DNA of 64,000 nt from positions 60,767 to 124,766 of the forward strand of contig NZ_JAYGHM010000014.1 in NCBI RefSeq assembly GCF_034931125.1, written 5' to 3'. How positions within the stretch are numbered: the first letter of the stretch is position 1; each line of letters starts with the position of its first letter. Origin of the DNA: Rivularia sp034931125. GTDB lineage: Bacteria > Cyanobacteriota > Cyanobacteriia > Cyanobacteriales > Nostocaceae. Shown piece by piece: positions 8,410-17,475 of the stretch. The notes under the pieces were generated by a model. It was not told the origin of the DNA, searched no databases, and saw only the letters and a program-made list of their open reading frames with translations. The position numbers and the translations under genes are program-made.

Positions 8410-8997
8410 TTAAGCAGCACTTTGTTTTGCACTAGTTTGCTGTCTTTTTTTATAGACTGCGATCGCATATCCCAAGGTAATTTCGTAATGTTGGGGCATA
8501 TCGCGCAACTCCATATCACAACCCCATTCGTATAACCTGCGTTTGGATATGTTTAAAGTTTGGGATAGTAAAGTAAAGCATTGCCCGCGAAATTTGGTGG
8601 AACTAATTACTTTCAATCTTTCCGATGGCGATAATCCGAGTAAAAGTATCTCCTCTATAAATTCCATCGCGCTTACTGCTGGCGCTTCATAATCGTGATG
8701 AATAATTCTGTTTAATTCTTCCTTTGATAGTGCTGCTTGCGCGTAGCTACAAGTAACTTTGGCATAATGAGGCATACCTTCAAAGTTGGGATTTTCACCC
8801 CATTCACGAACCGTCTTTCTCTTCATTCCTAATATCTTGGAGAGCAGTTTGACACATTTAGAGCAGTATCCGAAACTAGTTTCTTCTTCCAAAATGTTTT
8901 CGGATGAAAGTTGGTCAATATCGAAGCAGTAACGCAAGAAATGGCGGGGTTCGATATTTTCCGAGGGTAGGGTTTTGAGCATTTCGTAACTTTTCAT
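8410..8997 (-). CDS. Two-repeat HTH-like protein, probable DNA-binding regulator
   Basis: The 195-aa protein contains an internal duplication. Residues about 55-95 (LSKILGMKRKTVREWGENPNF, MPHYAKVTCSYAQA) match about 140-185 (LSQTLNISKRRLYEWGCDMEL, MPQHYEITLGYAIA). Each unit has the shape of a helix-turn-helix (LxxxLxxxxxxxxEWG) followed by a conserved 'MPxxYxxTxxYA' tail. I do not know a named family. The layout suggests a DNA-binding protein that reads a direct or inverted repeat as one chain. It is followed by the 539-aa gene after a gap of about 75 nt and probably shares its transcript. An AT-rich region of about 150 nt upstream (8998-9149) separates it from a divergent small gene and probably holds both promoters. 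Confidence 0.55.
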   Translation of the reverse strand: MKSYEMLKTLPSENIEPRHFLRYCFDIDQLSSENILEEETSFGYCSKCVKLLSKILGMKRKTVREWGENPNFEGMPHYAKVTCSYAQAALSKEELNRIIHHDYEAPAVSAMEFIEEILLLGLSPSERLKVISSTKFRGQCFTLLSQTLNISKRRLYEWGCDMELRDMPQHYEITLGYAIAVYKKRQQTSAKQSAA

Positions 8998-9149
8998 AAT
9001 CTTTATGGTTTTTGTGAACTTTAAAATACGATATCATAGCTAGAGCATCTCTAGTACAAAACTTTTCTCAATTAATTGTATAGTTTTTATGACAGAAGGC
9101 AAAACCTGTTGAAATTTCTGGACTTGACCCAAAGCGTAAGGGAATATAT

Positions 9150-9419
9150 ATGAAAAGTTCTAAAAAATCTACTATGGCGATTGATCCTCATAACACCAGA
9201 TTGACTATTACGATATCGAAGTACAACTATAAAAAACTGTTGCATTGGGCTAAAATTCATGGGAAACAACCTACCGCTTTCGCAGGTCAGATAATTTCTT
9301 CGAGATTAGAAGCAAACACAAACCTTATTAAAGAACAAGTCGCGGATATGGCGAAAAGCGAGAATATTTCCGTTGAAGAATTAGAAGAAAGATGGGAAGA
9401 AGAAGACAACAAATTATAG
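9150..9419 (+). CDS. Small ribbon-helix-helix-like protein
   Basis: An 89-aa protein with a basic N-terminus (MKSSKKSTMAIDP), a predicted strand (TRLTITISKYNYKKL) and two helices, ending in an acidic tail (VEELEERWEEEDNK). That order fits a CopG/MetJ-type ribbon-helix-helix protein, such as plasmid copy-control or antitoxin proteins. A later in-frame ATG (MAIDPHN) is an alternative start. It is divergent from the 195-aa HTH-like gene across an AT-rich spacer, as expected for a regulator acting on a shared promoter region. No toxin-like partner follows directly; the next ~350 nt hold only a degenerate fragment. Confidence 0.5.
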   Translation: MKSSKKSTMAIDPHNTRLTITISKYNYKKLLHWAKIHGKQPTAFAGQIISSRLEANTNLIKEQVADMAKSENISVEELEERWEEEDNKL

Positions 9420-9503
9420 GTAAAGATATATTGAGCTTATTAAGCCAAAATTAATTACTTTGACAAAAATGATGTTTTATCAATTATTGTCAAAGTTTTC
9501 AGT

Positions 9504-9577
9504 TGCTTTACCGGGTCGGCATCTATATTTATAGATTTTTTGGTAGCTAATTGATTTTTGTAGTCGTTGCATGGTAT
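9504..9577 (-). pseudogene. Degenerate duplicate of the 5' end of the 539-aa gene
   Basis: The stretch matches 8267-8338 almost base for base on the same strand, including TTTACxGGGTCGGCATCTATA and TGATTTTTGTAGT, and stops just beyond the ATG of that gene. Only about 20 codons are represented and they are followed by unrelated sequence, so it is a duplication scar. The rest of the 9420-9766 gap shows no gene; a small inverted repeat (GTCTTTTTTTAGAC) lies near 9610. Confidence 0.55.
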
Positions 9578-9766
9578 CGTACCCATTCGTCAAGTGTAGT
9601 CGAGTCTTTTTTTAGACCGACTTTTTCCTCTTTAAGTTAACCGACACCGATAAGGGTATTGGATTCGTGTCAAGAATAGTCGCAGACCATCTTGACCGTT
9701 TGTGGGAACCGCTTTATGCTTCTCAAGTAGCAGCCGACGATTTTGAAAATTGGTAAGGAGTAAAAC

Positions 9767-10102
9767 ATGGTACAGGCACCACAACAAATTACAGAATTTA
9801 CAAAAGAAAAGGTACAACAAGCTGTAGATGCAATTCTTGACGTTCTTGGGGAACCAGAAACCGAGCTGCATCAAGAAGCACGTAATGCTTTTGTTCAAGG
9901 CGATTATGCTAGGGTAAAGCGATTAGCTTCCACTAATTTGTCAGACTATTACTGCAAATCCCTCGGATACCTTGGTGGCGCACTAAAGCTTACACCCAAT
10001 ACTGATACAATCCTTGCAGAATCTGCACGAGCGGCAGCAGATTTTAATAGAGAAAAGGTTTTATTTCAGCTTGGGAATGAGATAAAAAGCGCTTTGGGTT
10101 AA
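9767..10102 (+). CDS. Small helical protein, unknown function
   Basis: This 111-aa protein is mostly helical (EFTKEKVQQAVDAILDVLG, DTILAESARAAADFNREKVLFQLG) with no membrane segment or clear motif. A GGTAAGGAG Shine-Dalgarno lies just before the ATG, which makes translation credible. It stands between the duplication scar and the HTH paralogue pair, on the same strand as that pair. I cannot name a family. Confidence 0.55.
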   Translation: MVQAPQQITEFTKEKVQQAVDAILDVLGEPETELHQEARNAFVQGDYARVKRLASTNLSDYYCKSLGYLGGALKLTPNTDTILAESARAAADFNREKVLFQLGNEIKSALG

Positions 10103-10307
10103 TTTTTGTTTCAATCCTCGATTTTTCAATGTTTTCGCGGTTGTCGCAATTAATCTTTATTACCGATAATTTGCGATTAATTTAGATATTAATACTTTGT
10201 GATGGTAAAGTCAACACGCTATGTAGATAATAGCCACACATTTTTAGATTTAGTTGTTAAATTTCGTAAAGCTTGTGCAGTAACAGAATTAGAGATATAT
10301 ATTATTG

Positions 10308-10868
10308 ATGCACCAAGACGATGGACGCAAACAACGTCTTTCTTTACTATGTAAAAAGCTTCGTGGTGATGAATCAGTGCGTTCTTTCACAAAAAAGCGT
10401 GCCAAAGAATTGGGAGGTATTAATTTTTCTACCTGGAGCGCTTGGGAAAGAGGTCAAGCAGATTTAAGTAAGGACTCTTTGGATAAATTAGTAAAATTTA
10501 TTGGTTGTTCTCACGAAGCGCTTGGCGGATACTTAAATAACTTCATAGGCTTAGAAGAACTTTTTCAACCTTCTTCTAATAACTTTAAGCCAAATGAAGA
10601 ATCAGATTTTTCCCCAGAAGTGACTACGGCATGGGTAAAATCGCTAGCTACACAAGATAAACTATTTGTCGCAACTCAAGGTTTACAAGCATTTCAAGAA
10701 GAATTTGATAAGTTTGTTGAAGCAAGAGCTAAAGAGAAAATAGAATTGCTATTAAATTTATTGTCCGCCAATACCTATCCTGAAAATTCCAAAATTGAAG
10801 AAACTGCAATAAAGTTGGATCTGTCGGTGGAAGATTTAAGGAAGTTGTGCGATCGCCATTTTAGTTAG
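10308..10868 (+). CDS. HTH (Xre-like) protein, intact paralogue
   Basis: The N-terminal ~70 residues look like a Cro/CI-type helix-turn-helix (LLCKKLRGDESVRSFTKKRAKELG, FSTWSAWERGQADLSKDSLDKL). The C-terminal part has a helical segment (QGLQAFQEEFDKFVEARAKEKIELLLNLL) and ends with a second HTH-like motif (LDLSVEDLRKLCDRHF). The ATG at 10308 is preferred over the TTG one codon earlier, because the paralogue downstream starts at the equivalent place. A closely related but frameshifted copy follows 54 nt later, so this is a tandem duplication. It is probably a transcription regulator of the accessory region; targets are unknown. Confidence 0.65.
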   Translation: MHQDDGRKQRLSLLCKKLRGDESVRSFTKKRAKELGGINFSTWSAWERGQADLSKDSLDKLVKFIGCSHEALGGYLNNFIGLEELFQPSSNNFKPNEESDFSPEVTTAWVKSLATQDKLFVATQGLQAFQEEFDKFVEARAKEKIELLLNLLSANTYPENSKIEETAIKLDLSVEDLRKLCDRHFS

Positions 10869-10922
10869 TGAAAGTTTTCTCATTTTTATAAGTAACTTTT
10901 TGCAAAAGAATCAAAGTTATTT

Positions 10923-11499
10923 ATGTCAAATGATGATGACGAACATAAGCAACGGCTTTCTGCCTTATGCAAACGGCTTCGTGGGGAAGAGTCGTTACGT
11001 TCGTTTACCAAAAAACGAAGCAAAGAGTTAAAGGGTATTAGTTTTGCCACCTGGGGTTCTTGGGAAAGATGCCAATCAGAACTAAGCCGAGATTCCTTAG
11101 AAAGGCTAGTAAGCTTTATCGGTTGTTCTTATAAATATTTCTTACTCTTATCTAAATGGTTTTATAACTTTAGAAGAATTACTTCAACCTACCCCAGTAA
11201 GCGAGATCGAGATAGATAATGAATCCGAGTCAACCCTTTCCCCAGATGCTGCTGCTGGTTGGATGAAGTCACTATCTCCTGAAGAGCAATTGCTTGTAGT
11301 TTCTCAGGGTTTTCAATTATTGCAAGGGCAGCTTGACAAGCTTGTTGAAACAAGAACTACAAAAAGAATAGAATTGCTTTCGGATTTATTATTCAGTAAA
11401 GATTATCCCGACAATTATAAAATTGAAACAATTGCAAAAAAACTTAATATGTCAGTAGAGTTTTTGAAGAAGTTGTGCGATCGCGTTTTTGAATCGTGA
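10923..11499 (+). pseudogene. Frameshifted tandem paralogue of the HTH protein
   Basis: The first 75 codons (SNDDDEHKQRLSALCKRLRG, TWGSWERCQSELSRDSLERL) match the intact HTH gene upstream. Near 11130-11150 the frame breaks. From about 11150 the next phase reads YLNGFITLEELLQPTPVSE and then SPEEQLLVVSQGFQLLQGQL through LNMSVEFLKKLCDRVF, matching the paralogue's C-terminal half. One single-base indel explains the break. The downstream half has lost no other coding features, so the lesion is probably recent. Programmed frameshifting cannot be excluded, but there is no obvious slippery heptamer. Confidence 0.7.
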
Positions 11500-11503
11500 A
11501 ATT

Positions 11504-11743
11504 TTATACTGAATCATCTTTCCAACCGCCGCATTCGGGACAATCCTAATGAACTCGTGCCGTGTAATTCCGGTCAAAATCTATACCACATTGGGGACAC
11601 TTTCTGGTAAACATGGGGTAATTATCAAGTAATTCTAATTGCTAGTAATCTTCACCCAACTCTTTGAGTAGTTTGCTTAATTCTTCATCGTGTAAAATTT
11701 CATTTTGAGTCTTAGTATCAGAAACATAGCGCTTGTCATGCGA
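11504..11743 (-). pseudogene. Zinc-ribbon coding remnant in frame with the preceding membrane-protein gene, broken by amber codons
   Basis: Directly after the TAG stop of the 465-aa gene, the same frame continues to a TAA at 11504-11506. It reads a charged helix (LHDEELSKLLKELGEDY), then LLDNYPMFTRKCPQCGIDF and CPECGGWKDD, a complete CxxC...CxxC zinc ribbon. The frame is interrupted only by TAG at 11642-11644 and at 11546-11548. It is either a decayed small gene or the lost tail of the 465-aa protein. An ATG (MFTRKCPQ) exists before the first CxxC, but the peptide from it ends before the second CxxC. Confidence 0.45.
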
Positions 11744-13141
11744 CTAACTTCGTATATTCCTCTTCCGTTTGGGTTTAGTAAACAACCACGCTAAGAACCA
11801 AAAAAAGGTGGTAGCCACAAAACTCCACAGCAAAGATGATGCTAGGGGGTGAACTGGGTACTTAAAATTTATTATCCCTGGTGCGAAGGGTTTATCTATA
11901 TGTTGCGTGACAACACCAGAAACTATTGCACCGCCGCCAAAGGCTATACCTAATCTTTGAATGGTATTTTCTAAAGAGCGATCGCGTTTAGCTTGTTCTA
12001 CTTCTACTATGCCGCGAATTATCCCAATCATCTGCTCAAAGAGGTTTTGACCGGGGGTAAGATATTTGAGGTAGGTTTCTATTTGTTGCTGCCATTGCTT
12101 TTCGGCGCGATTTAGAAAGTCTTGCCAGAATTTGGGAGTATCTCCTCCGATAGCGGTAATTTTTTCTAAACAAGTTTTGTAATTACTTATATTTGTAGAA
12201 ATAGCTGTGTAATGTGATTCTAAGTCTTGAAGAGAACGAGCATATTCAAGGCTTTTTTGTGGCATTTCTGCCAGTAATTCTTTGAGTGGTTGTAGGTCTT
12301 GGGAATCAGCTATAAGATTGGAAAAATCTTTTATCTTTTTTTCTAAGTAACTATAAATAACTCTTGCTTCTGGGTAGCGATTGCGAGCTTGCTGATAAAT
12401 ATAAAGAATTTTGTGACGACAACAGAGTAAATTTAATAGCCAGTCATAGGCTTCACCTGCTAGTTTTGGTGTTTGAGCTTGATTATTATTCAGGCATATC
12501 AAAATATGAGATTTTTTAGTTAGGTTTTGAGCATCATCGGGATCGGCTGCTTCGTATTCAAATAGTAAACTACCAAAAATTTCACCCTGCTTGATAAAAA
12601 CCGGATTTAAGTTTGTTCCTGCAAACAATGCAACTGCGTATTGGTTAGCAAGTTCTTGACAGTTTTCATTTGCATCTACTTCCCCATAAATCCATAACGT
12701 TTGTCCTAGAGATGCTTGAATATTATGTGGTAGCAGAGAAGTTGGTTGGAAATGTTGCAGTTGCGCTACATCAATGGGTATGTGGGGTGATTCTGGGAAA
12801 AGAGTAAGATCCGCAGCATAAGTATCATTAAGTACAAAAGGCTGAATCTTGGCATTAATTCTAAAACCTTCTGTTGTAGAAATGCTACCTAAATCTATGC
12901 TGCCAGAATCTGTTAACCACTCAGTTTGCATACCTTGCTCAGCTTCGGGGTAGTAATTGCCATTGTGATAACAAATTAATTTTGACCGTAAATCTTTCAA
13001 ATAAGAAAATAAAAGTGAATTTTCACCCAGCTTTGCTAGATTTTCCCATAAAAGGTTAGCATCTACATCAACTTCATCGGGAGCATCCGTCAAACTATGG
13101 CGCAGATGGAAAGTATAAAGACTGATGGTAAAATTCTTCAC
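11744..13141 (-). CDS. CHAT-operon protein with C-terminal membrane hairpin (candidate effector or substrate)
   Basis: In this 465-aa protein, residues 1-250 look like a mixed alpha/beta soluble domain. Residues 255-390 are helical, probably coiled coil. Two hydrophobic segments close it (about 397-415, LGIAFGGGAIVSGVV; about 433-455, ending FFWFLAWLF) before a basic tail KPKRKRNIRS. Start is GTG at 13141, overlapping the stop of the 125-aa gene by four bases (GTGA), so translation is coupled. It is the last gene of the run CHAT, CHAT, 125 aa, 465 aa. I know no named family. By analogy with craspase and CHAT-gasdermin pairs, a membrane protein translated with a CHAT protease is a candidate substrate or pore-type effector; that is inference. 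Confidence 0.65.
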   Translation of the reverse strand: MKNFTISLYTFHLRHSLTDAPDEVDVDANLLWENLAKLGENSLLFSYLKDLRSKLICYHNGNYYPEAEQGMQTEWLTDSGSIDLGSISTTEGFRINAKIQPFVLNDTYAADLTLFPESPHIPIDVAQLQHFQPTSLLPHNIQASLGQTLWIYGEVDANENCQELANQYAVALFAGTNLNPVFIKQGEIFGSLLFEYEAADPDDAQNLTKKSHILICLNNNQAQTPKLAGEAYDWLLNLLCCRHKILYIYQQARNRYPEARVIYSYLEKKIKDFSNLIADSQDLQPLKELLAEMPQKSLEYARSLQDLESHYTAISTNISNYKTCLEKITAIGGDTPKFWQDFLNRAEKQWQQQIETYLKYLTPGQNLFEQMIGIIRGIVEVEQAKRDRSLENTIQRLGIAFGGGAIVSGVVTQHIDKPFAPGIINFKYPVHPLASSLLWSFVATTFFWFLAWLFTKPKRKRNIRS

Positions 13142-13515
13142 TGCTGCTGTTTAGGTGGTGGGGGATTCAACAAAGGCGAGTTCTTTTTAATGCTATTATC
13201 TAACAGTTCTTTGTAAGGTAGGCTAGGCTGATTGGGTTTAGTAGGAGATTGGCTATTAGCTATACCCAAATTTTTATCTAAGTCAATGGAAGATGAAGAA
13301 CTGATTACTTCTAGTTTCTGCTCATAAGCTTGTAGAATTTGATTGCGGGAATCAAATTGTAACCAATTTTCAATTATTTCTGATATTTCTTCCACATCTT
13401 CTGGGAAATTGCTAGATAGTTGATGCAATTCATCCCAATCTTGATGAGAAATCAAGTTAGATTTAGATTCAATAACTTGAATAAAAGCCCGAATGCTATT
13501 GTCGTAAATTGACAT
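13138..13515 (-). CDS. Small CHAT-associated linker/adaptor-like protein
   Basis: This 125-aa protein has a helical N-terminal domain (about 1-75: IRAFIQVIESKSNLISHQDW, VEEISEIIENWLQF), a Ser-rich linker (SSSSSIDLDKN), and a Pro/Gln-rich C-terminal tail ending NPPPPKQQQ. An AAAGGAG Shine-Dalgarno is embedded in the last codons of the CHAT gene 3 nt upstream. The stop overlaps the start of the membrane protein. The helical-domain-plus-flexible-tail shape suits an adaptor between sensor protease and effector, but there is no family match. Codons 1-8 of this gene are repeated behind the other CHAT copy (17476-17511), showing that it was part of the duplicated unit. Confidence 0.6.
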   Translation of the reverse strand: MSIYDNSIRAFIQVIESKSNLISHQDWDELHQLSSNFPEDVEEISEIIENWLQFDSRNQILQAYEQKLEVISSSSSIDLDKNLGIANSQSPTKPNQPSLPYKELLDNSIKKNSPLLNPPPPKQQQ

Positions 13516-13518
13516 TAA

Positions 13519-16500
13519 TCATACTCCTTTACCTGTAACAAAAAAAGCTGACCAATAAAAAGGTGATTCAAAGGGTTTAATAGTTGCACTATAGTTCTGG
13601 GCAAAGTATTTATCTAGCTCTCTTCGCCAAGCTAAACTCAGTGATGAATTCTTCAGCCAGTCTTGAAATCCTTGTGCTGTAGTATCCCTTAACCAGCGTT
13701 GAGTTATATTTAGAGCTACTGTAATACTATTTTGTGTCCGTAATTCTTCGTAAAATTTAATCATCAATAAAGCAGTAGCAGTAGCACTTACAGTCCAGAG
13801 ACTACTAACTACATTTGTGCTACCAGCTAAAAGGAAACCGTAGGGTAAGCCAATGTACTCATCACTCAGATTGAAATCAATTACACCTGTTTCGCAAGCA
13901 GCAAGAGTGACTAAGCGACAATTTTTCAATTTGAAATGAGCAATTATATCAGCCAAAGTAATATTCTCATCGGCTAATTGTAAACCAGAATCAAAGGAGG
14001 AACTAATATTAAAGAAACCGTGACAAAAGAAAAATATATTGTGAGCTTGAGCTAATTTTTCATTTAATGTAAAAAGTTTGGTGTTTTCATCATGATGGAG
14101 AATTTCAGCTTTTTTAGCATTTGCTTCTTTTAAAACATAGTTATCTGTAAATTGTTTTTTGATAGCTGAAACTGCTCCTAAATCCTTACCATAGTCTTGA
14201 TATAAGTCTTCTGTAGGGTTTTGTATCGCAAACAGGGATTGAAAATCAGGACGTTCTCGCTTTTGTATTTGTTGCAGTATTTGACAACTGGGAGCATAGC
14301 TGACACCACCAGTAAATAAATCCATTAGACAAGGTGAATTCTCATAATTTTGACTTATTGGGAGTGCATGAAGGGGTAACAAGTGCAGGAAGTGATGGGG
14401 AATTAAGACAAGTTTATTGCAGTGATTTGGTATCTGGGCAAATATTTCATCAATGTGCAAAATGGAGGCTAATTCTTTGAGTTCTCCCCCTAAGCTATTC
14501 TGCCATTCTTCTTTTTTGTTATCGTAATTCCGCAAATATTGACTTCCCCAATTTCCCAAAGCTTTTCGGTTTTCTGTTTGGGATTGCCAAACATTTAACT
14601 CTCCTTTGTAGGTGATAACAAATACCAGAATTTTATCCTTAAGAACATACCACTCAATAATGGCTGTACGCTCATCCAAAATATACTGGAATGAATCAGA
14701 TTTGAAGCCATAACCAACAGGTAAATAGTGGTTTTGTAATTTATTACGCTGCTGTCGCAAATGTTGCAGATGTTGTGCTAAAGCTTTGGGATTTTCAGCC
14801 TTGCCATTTTGAATTTTATATTGTCCTGTAGCTATCTCATCTCTGTATTTTTTTAATTGAGTAACAATATTTGCAGGAAAGATAGTTTTTGAGTCACGTT
14901 CTAGGATTTGTTCAACTAAATTGCGGGTTTTACTACGCTCAACATATTCGATTGCTTCTGTGATATTACCTAATTCCAAGCACACTTCTATCATGTTGCT
15001 ATAAAGCTCGTTCCATTTTTCTGCTTGTTTGCGCTTACTTTCTTCGCCAGAAACTATTTCTTCTCGTAAGGATTCTGTAGTGGTGATGGCAGATGCAAAG
15101 CTAGTATAAGCTAAATTGGGCTGGTTTGCATTCTGGTAAACTTTCCCAAGGATAAATAAAGTTTCTGCATGATTTTGGGGAAGGGCTTCGTGTGTTCTTA
15201 CAGCCAAACTAGCATTACAAGAAGCTATTGCCAATTCTAAATTTTTTGCCCGCTCTCCTTTAATTCTCTCAGTGTAAGCAAGAGCGAGATTATTTTGTGC
15301 GCTTGACCATTCAATAGGAAAAGCTTCAAAAGTTCTTACTTTAAGAGCTTCTTGCAAACAAGCAATTGCTAGTTCTAAATTTTCTGCTCGCTCTCCTTTA
15401 ATTCTCTCAGTGTAAGCAGCGCCGAGATTATTTTGTGTGGCTGACCAATCAACAGGAAAAGCGTCAAAAGTTCTTACTTTAAGAGCTTCTTTAAAACAAT
15501 CAATTGCCAGTTCTAGATTTTCTGCTTGCTCCCCTCTAATTCTTTTAATATAAGCAGTAGCGATATTATTTTGCATCATTGCCCATTCATAGGGAAAAGC
15601 TTCAAAAGTATAGACCTTCAGAGCATTCCGATAAAAAGCGAGCGCCAGTTCTAAATTCTCAGCTTTATTCCCTTTTATCCTGTCGGAGTAAAATTCACCC
15701 AGATTATTTTGCGTTCTTGCCCATTTATTGGGAAAATCTTCAAAAGTATATAATTTCAAAGCTTGTTGAAAACAAGCAAGTGCCTGCTCTAGGTTTTCAG
15801 CTTTATCCCCTATGATTCTGTCAAGGTAAGCAGTAGCCAGACTATTTTGCGTGGTTGCCCAATCAACAGGAAAAGTCTCTAAAGTCTGTACTTTGAGAGC
15901 TTCTTGCAAACAAGCAATTGCCAGTTCTAAATTTTCTGCTCTCTCCCCTCTGATTCTGTAAATATAGGCATTAGCAAGATTGTTTTTAACCTTTGCCCAA
16001 ACATAAGGAAAATCTTCAAAAGTATACACTTTCAAAGCATTTTGGGAACAAGTTATCGCAGATTCTAAATTATCTGCTTTCTCCCCTTCAATTCTTTCAA
16101 TGTAAGCATTAGCAAGATTATTTTGTGTACCTGCCCAATCAACAGGAAAGGTATCTAAAGTATTTACTTTGAGAGCTTCTTGGGAACAAACGAGTGACTG
16201 CTCTAAATTATCTGCTTTCTCCCCTTTAATTCTTTGAATGTAAGCATTAGCAAGATTATTTTGCGTCCTTGCCCAATCATAAGGAAATGCCTCAAAAGTT
16301 CTGACCTTTAAAGCATTTTGAAAACAAACGAGTGACTGCTCTAAATTATCTGCTTTCTCCCCTCTAATTCTTTCAATGTAAGCAGTAGCAAGATTATTTT
16401 GTGTACCTGCCCAATCATAGGGAAATGCCTCAAAAGTAAATACTTTCAAAGCTTCTTGGGAATAAACTAGTGACTGCTCTAAATTATCCGCTCGCTTCCC

Positions 16501-17241
16501 TTTGATTCTGTAAAAGTAAGCCATAGCAAGATTATTCTGCGTCCTTGCCCAATCATAGAAAAATGCTTCAAAAGTGTGTACTTTCAAAGCTTCTTGATAA
16601 CAAGCAATTGCTAATTCTAAATTATCTTCTTGCTCCCCTTTGATTCTACAAAGGTAAGCATTAGCAAGATTATTTTGTGTACCTGCCCATTCATAGGGAA
16701 AAGCTTGCTGGGTGTAAACTGTCAAGACGACTTTAAAGCCAGTTATGGCAATTTCTATATTGCTAACTGTGTTACCCAAGGGGAATCTACTAACTATACT
16801 GCTAAAAAGCTGAATAACTTCTGCTAGATATTTTGCCTGATTTATTTGTGCATCTCTGAGTACATTTACGCCCCACTCACGCAATATTTCTATTGATACT
16901 TCATTAATTTTGTCTGTATTCTTTGCAAGCAGAGGATAAATTACTTGCGGATCACCTTGGCTTGACTCAGTTTTTTGGAGTACCTGCATCAAAAATAGAA
17001 AATTCCTAAAATAACTTGCCAAGGCTTCCAAGAAATTTGCTTTATTCTCATCTCCCTGCCGCGAAAACATCTGTGCTGATGCTTCTACCGTCTGCAAGAA
17101 ACCTGCATCAAGTAAATATTGGTTTGCTGCCAAAATTTCTTGTATTTCATCTTTGCTACTAGAACTCAGCAGGTTTTGTATCAATTGAAGATAGGCTTGT
17201 TGACGCTGTTCTTTCATGAGTAAGGGGGTGAGCAACCACAC
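13519..17241 (-). CDS. TPR-CHAT predicted cysteine protease, copy A
   Basis: This protein is 1240 aa. Residues 1-170 form a helical N-terminal domain. Eleven degenerate 46-residue TPR-like units follow (motif 'WAxTQNNLAxAYxxRIKGExAxNLExAI'), then a linker region (about 740-900) and a C-terminal CHAT domain. The predicted catalytic pair is His1074 (FFCHGFF) and Cys1116 (LAACETG). It also has the closing 'ESPFYWSAFFVTGKG'. The gene is a diverged tandem copy of the one at 17515-21270: the C-terminal halves are nearly identical and the repeat arrays differ strongly, as expected if the array is the sensing part. It is followed in the same operon by a 125-aa and a membrane protein. Protease activity is predicted from the family; no activating ligand is evident. 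Confidence 0.9.
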   Translation of the reverse strand: MWLLTPLLMKEQRQQAYLQLIQNLLSSSSKDEIQEILAANQYLLDAGFLQTVEASAQMFSRQGDENKANFLEALASYFRNFLFLMQVLQKTESSQGDPQVIYPLLAKNTDKINEVSIEILREWGVNVLRDAQINQAKYLAEVIQLFSSIVSRFPLGNTVSNIEIAITGFKVVLTVYTQQAFPYEWAGTQNNLANAYLCRIKGEQEDNLELAIACYQEALKVHTFEAFFYDWARTQNNLAMAYFYRIKGKRADNLEQSLVYSQEALKVFTFEAFPYDWAGTQNNLATAYIERIRGEKADNLEQSLVCFQNALKVRTFEAFPYDWARTQNNLANAYIQRIKGEKADNLEQSLVCSQEALKVNTLDTFPVDWAGTQNNLANAYIERIEGEKADNLESAITCSQNALKVYTFEDFPYVWAKVKNNLANAYIYRIRGERAENLELAIACLQEALKVQTLETFPVDWATTQNSLATAYLDRIIGDKAENLEQALACFQQALKLYTFEDFPNKWARTQNNLGEFYSDRIKGNKAENLELALAFYRNALKVYTFEAFPYEWAMMQNNIATAYIKRIRGEQAENLELAIDCFKEALKVRTFDAFPVDWSATQNNLGAAYTERIKGERAENLELAIACLQEALKVRTFEAFPIEWSSAQNNLALAYTERIKGERAKNLELAIASCNASLAVRTHEALPQNHAETLFILGKVYQNANQPNLAYTSFASAITTTESLREEIVSGEESKRKQAEKWNELYSNMIEVCLELGNITEAIEYVERSKTRNLVEQILERDSKTIFPANIVTQLKKYRDEIATGQYKIQNGKAENPKALAQHLQHLRQQRNKLQNHYLPVGYGFKSDSFQYILDERTAIIEWYVLKDKILVFVITYKGELNVWQSQTENRKALGNWGSQYLRNYDNKKEEWQNSLGGELKELASILHIDEIFAQIPNHCNKLVLIPHHFLHLLPLHALPISQNYENSPCLMDLFTGGVSYAPSCQILQQIQKRERPDFQSLFAIQNPTEDLYQDYGKDLGAVSAIKKQFTDNYVLKEANAKKAEILHHDENTKLFTLNEKLAQAHNIFFFCHGFFNISSSFDSGLQLADENITLADIIAHFKLKNCRLVTLAACETGVIDFNLSDEYIGLPYGFLLAGSTNVVSSLWTVSATATALLMIKFYEELRTQNSITVALNITQRWLRDTTAQGFQDWLKNSSLSLAWRRELDKYFAQNYSATIKPFESPFYWSAFFVTGKGV

Positions 17242-17475
17242 ATTGTATGATAAAAAATCAACATCGGTACCCTAAATTCCGGAAAACTACGGAAATTAGC
17301 CAATAATTTGATATTCAAATTAACCGTTGTGGTGTTAGTCGCGGTACTCGAGCAACTTTATAAAACCTGTAAGCTGAGTTTTTAGTTATACTTTATGCTT
17401 CTGCTAAGTCCTTATTTCTGACTAGCTTTTACACAATTACTTCATTTAAACTCTAAAAAATCATTTTATCCACAG

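Noticed and set aside
10202..10354. 50-codon ATG frame before the HTH gene
   Set aside because: The first part looks plausible, but it overlaps the HTH gene in another phase and has no ribosome site; too weak to call a gene.
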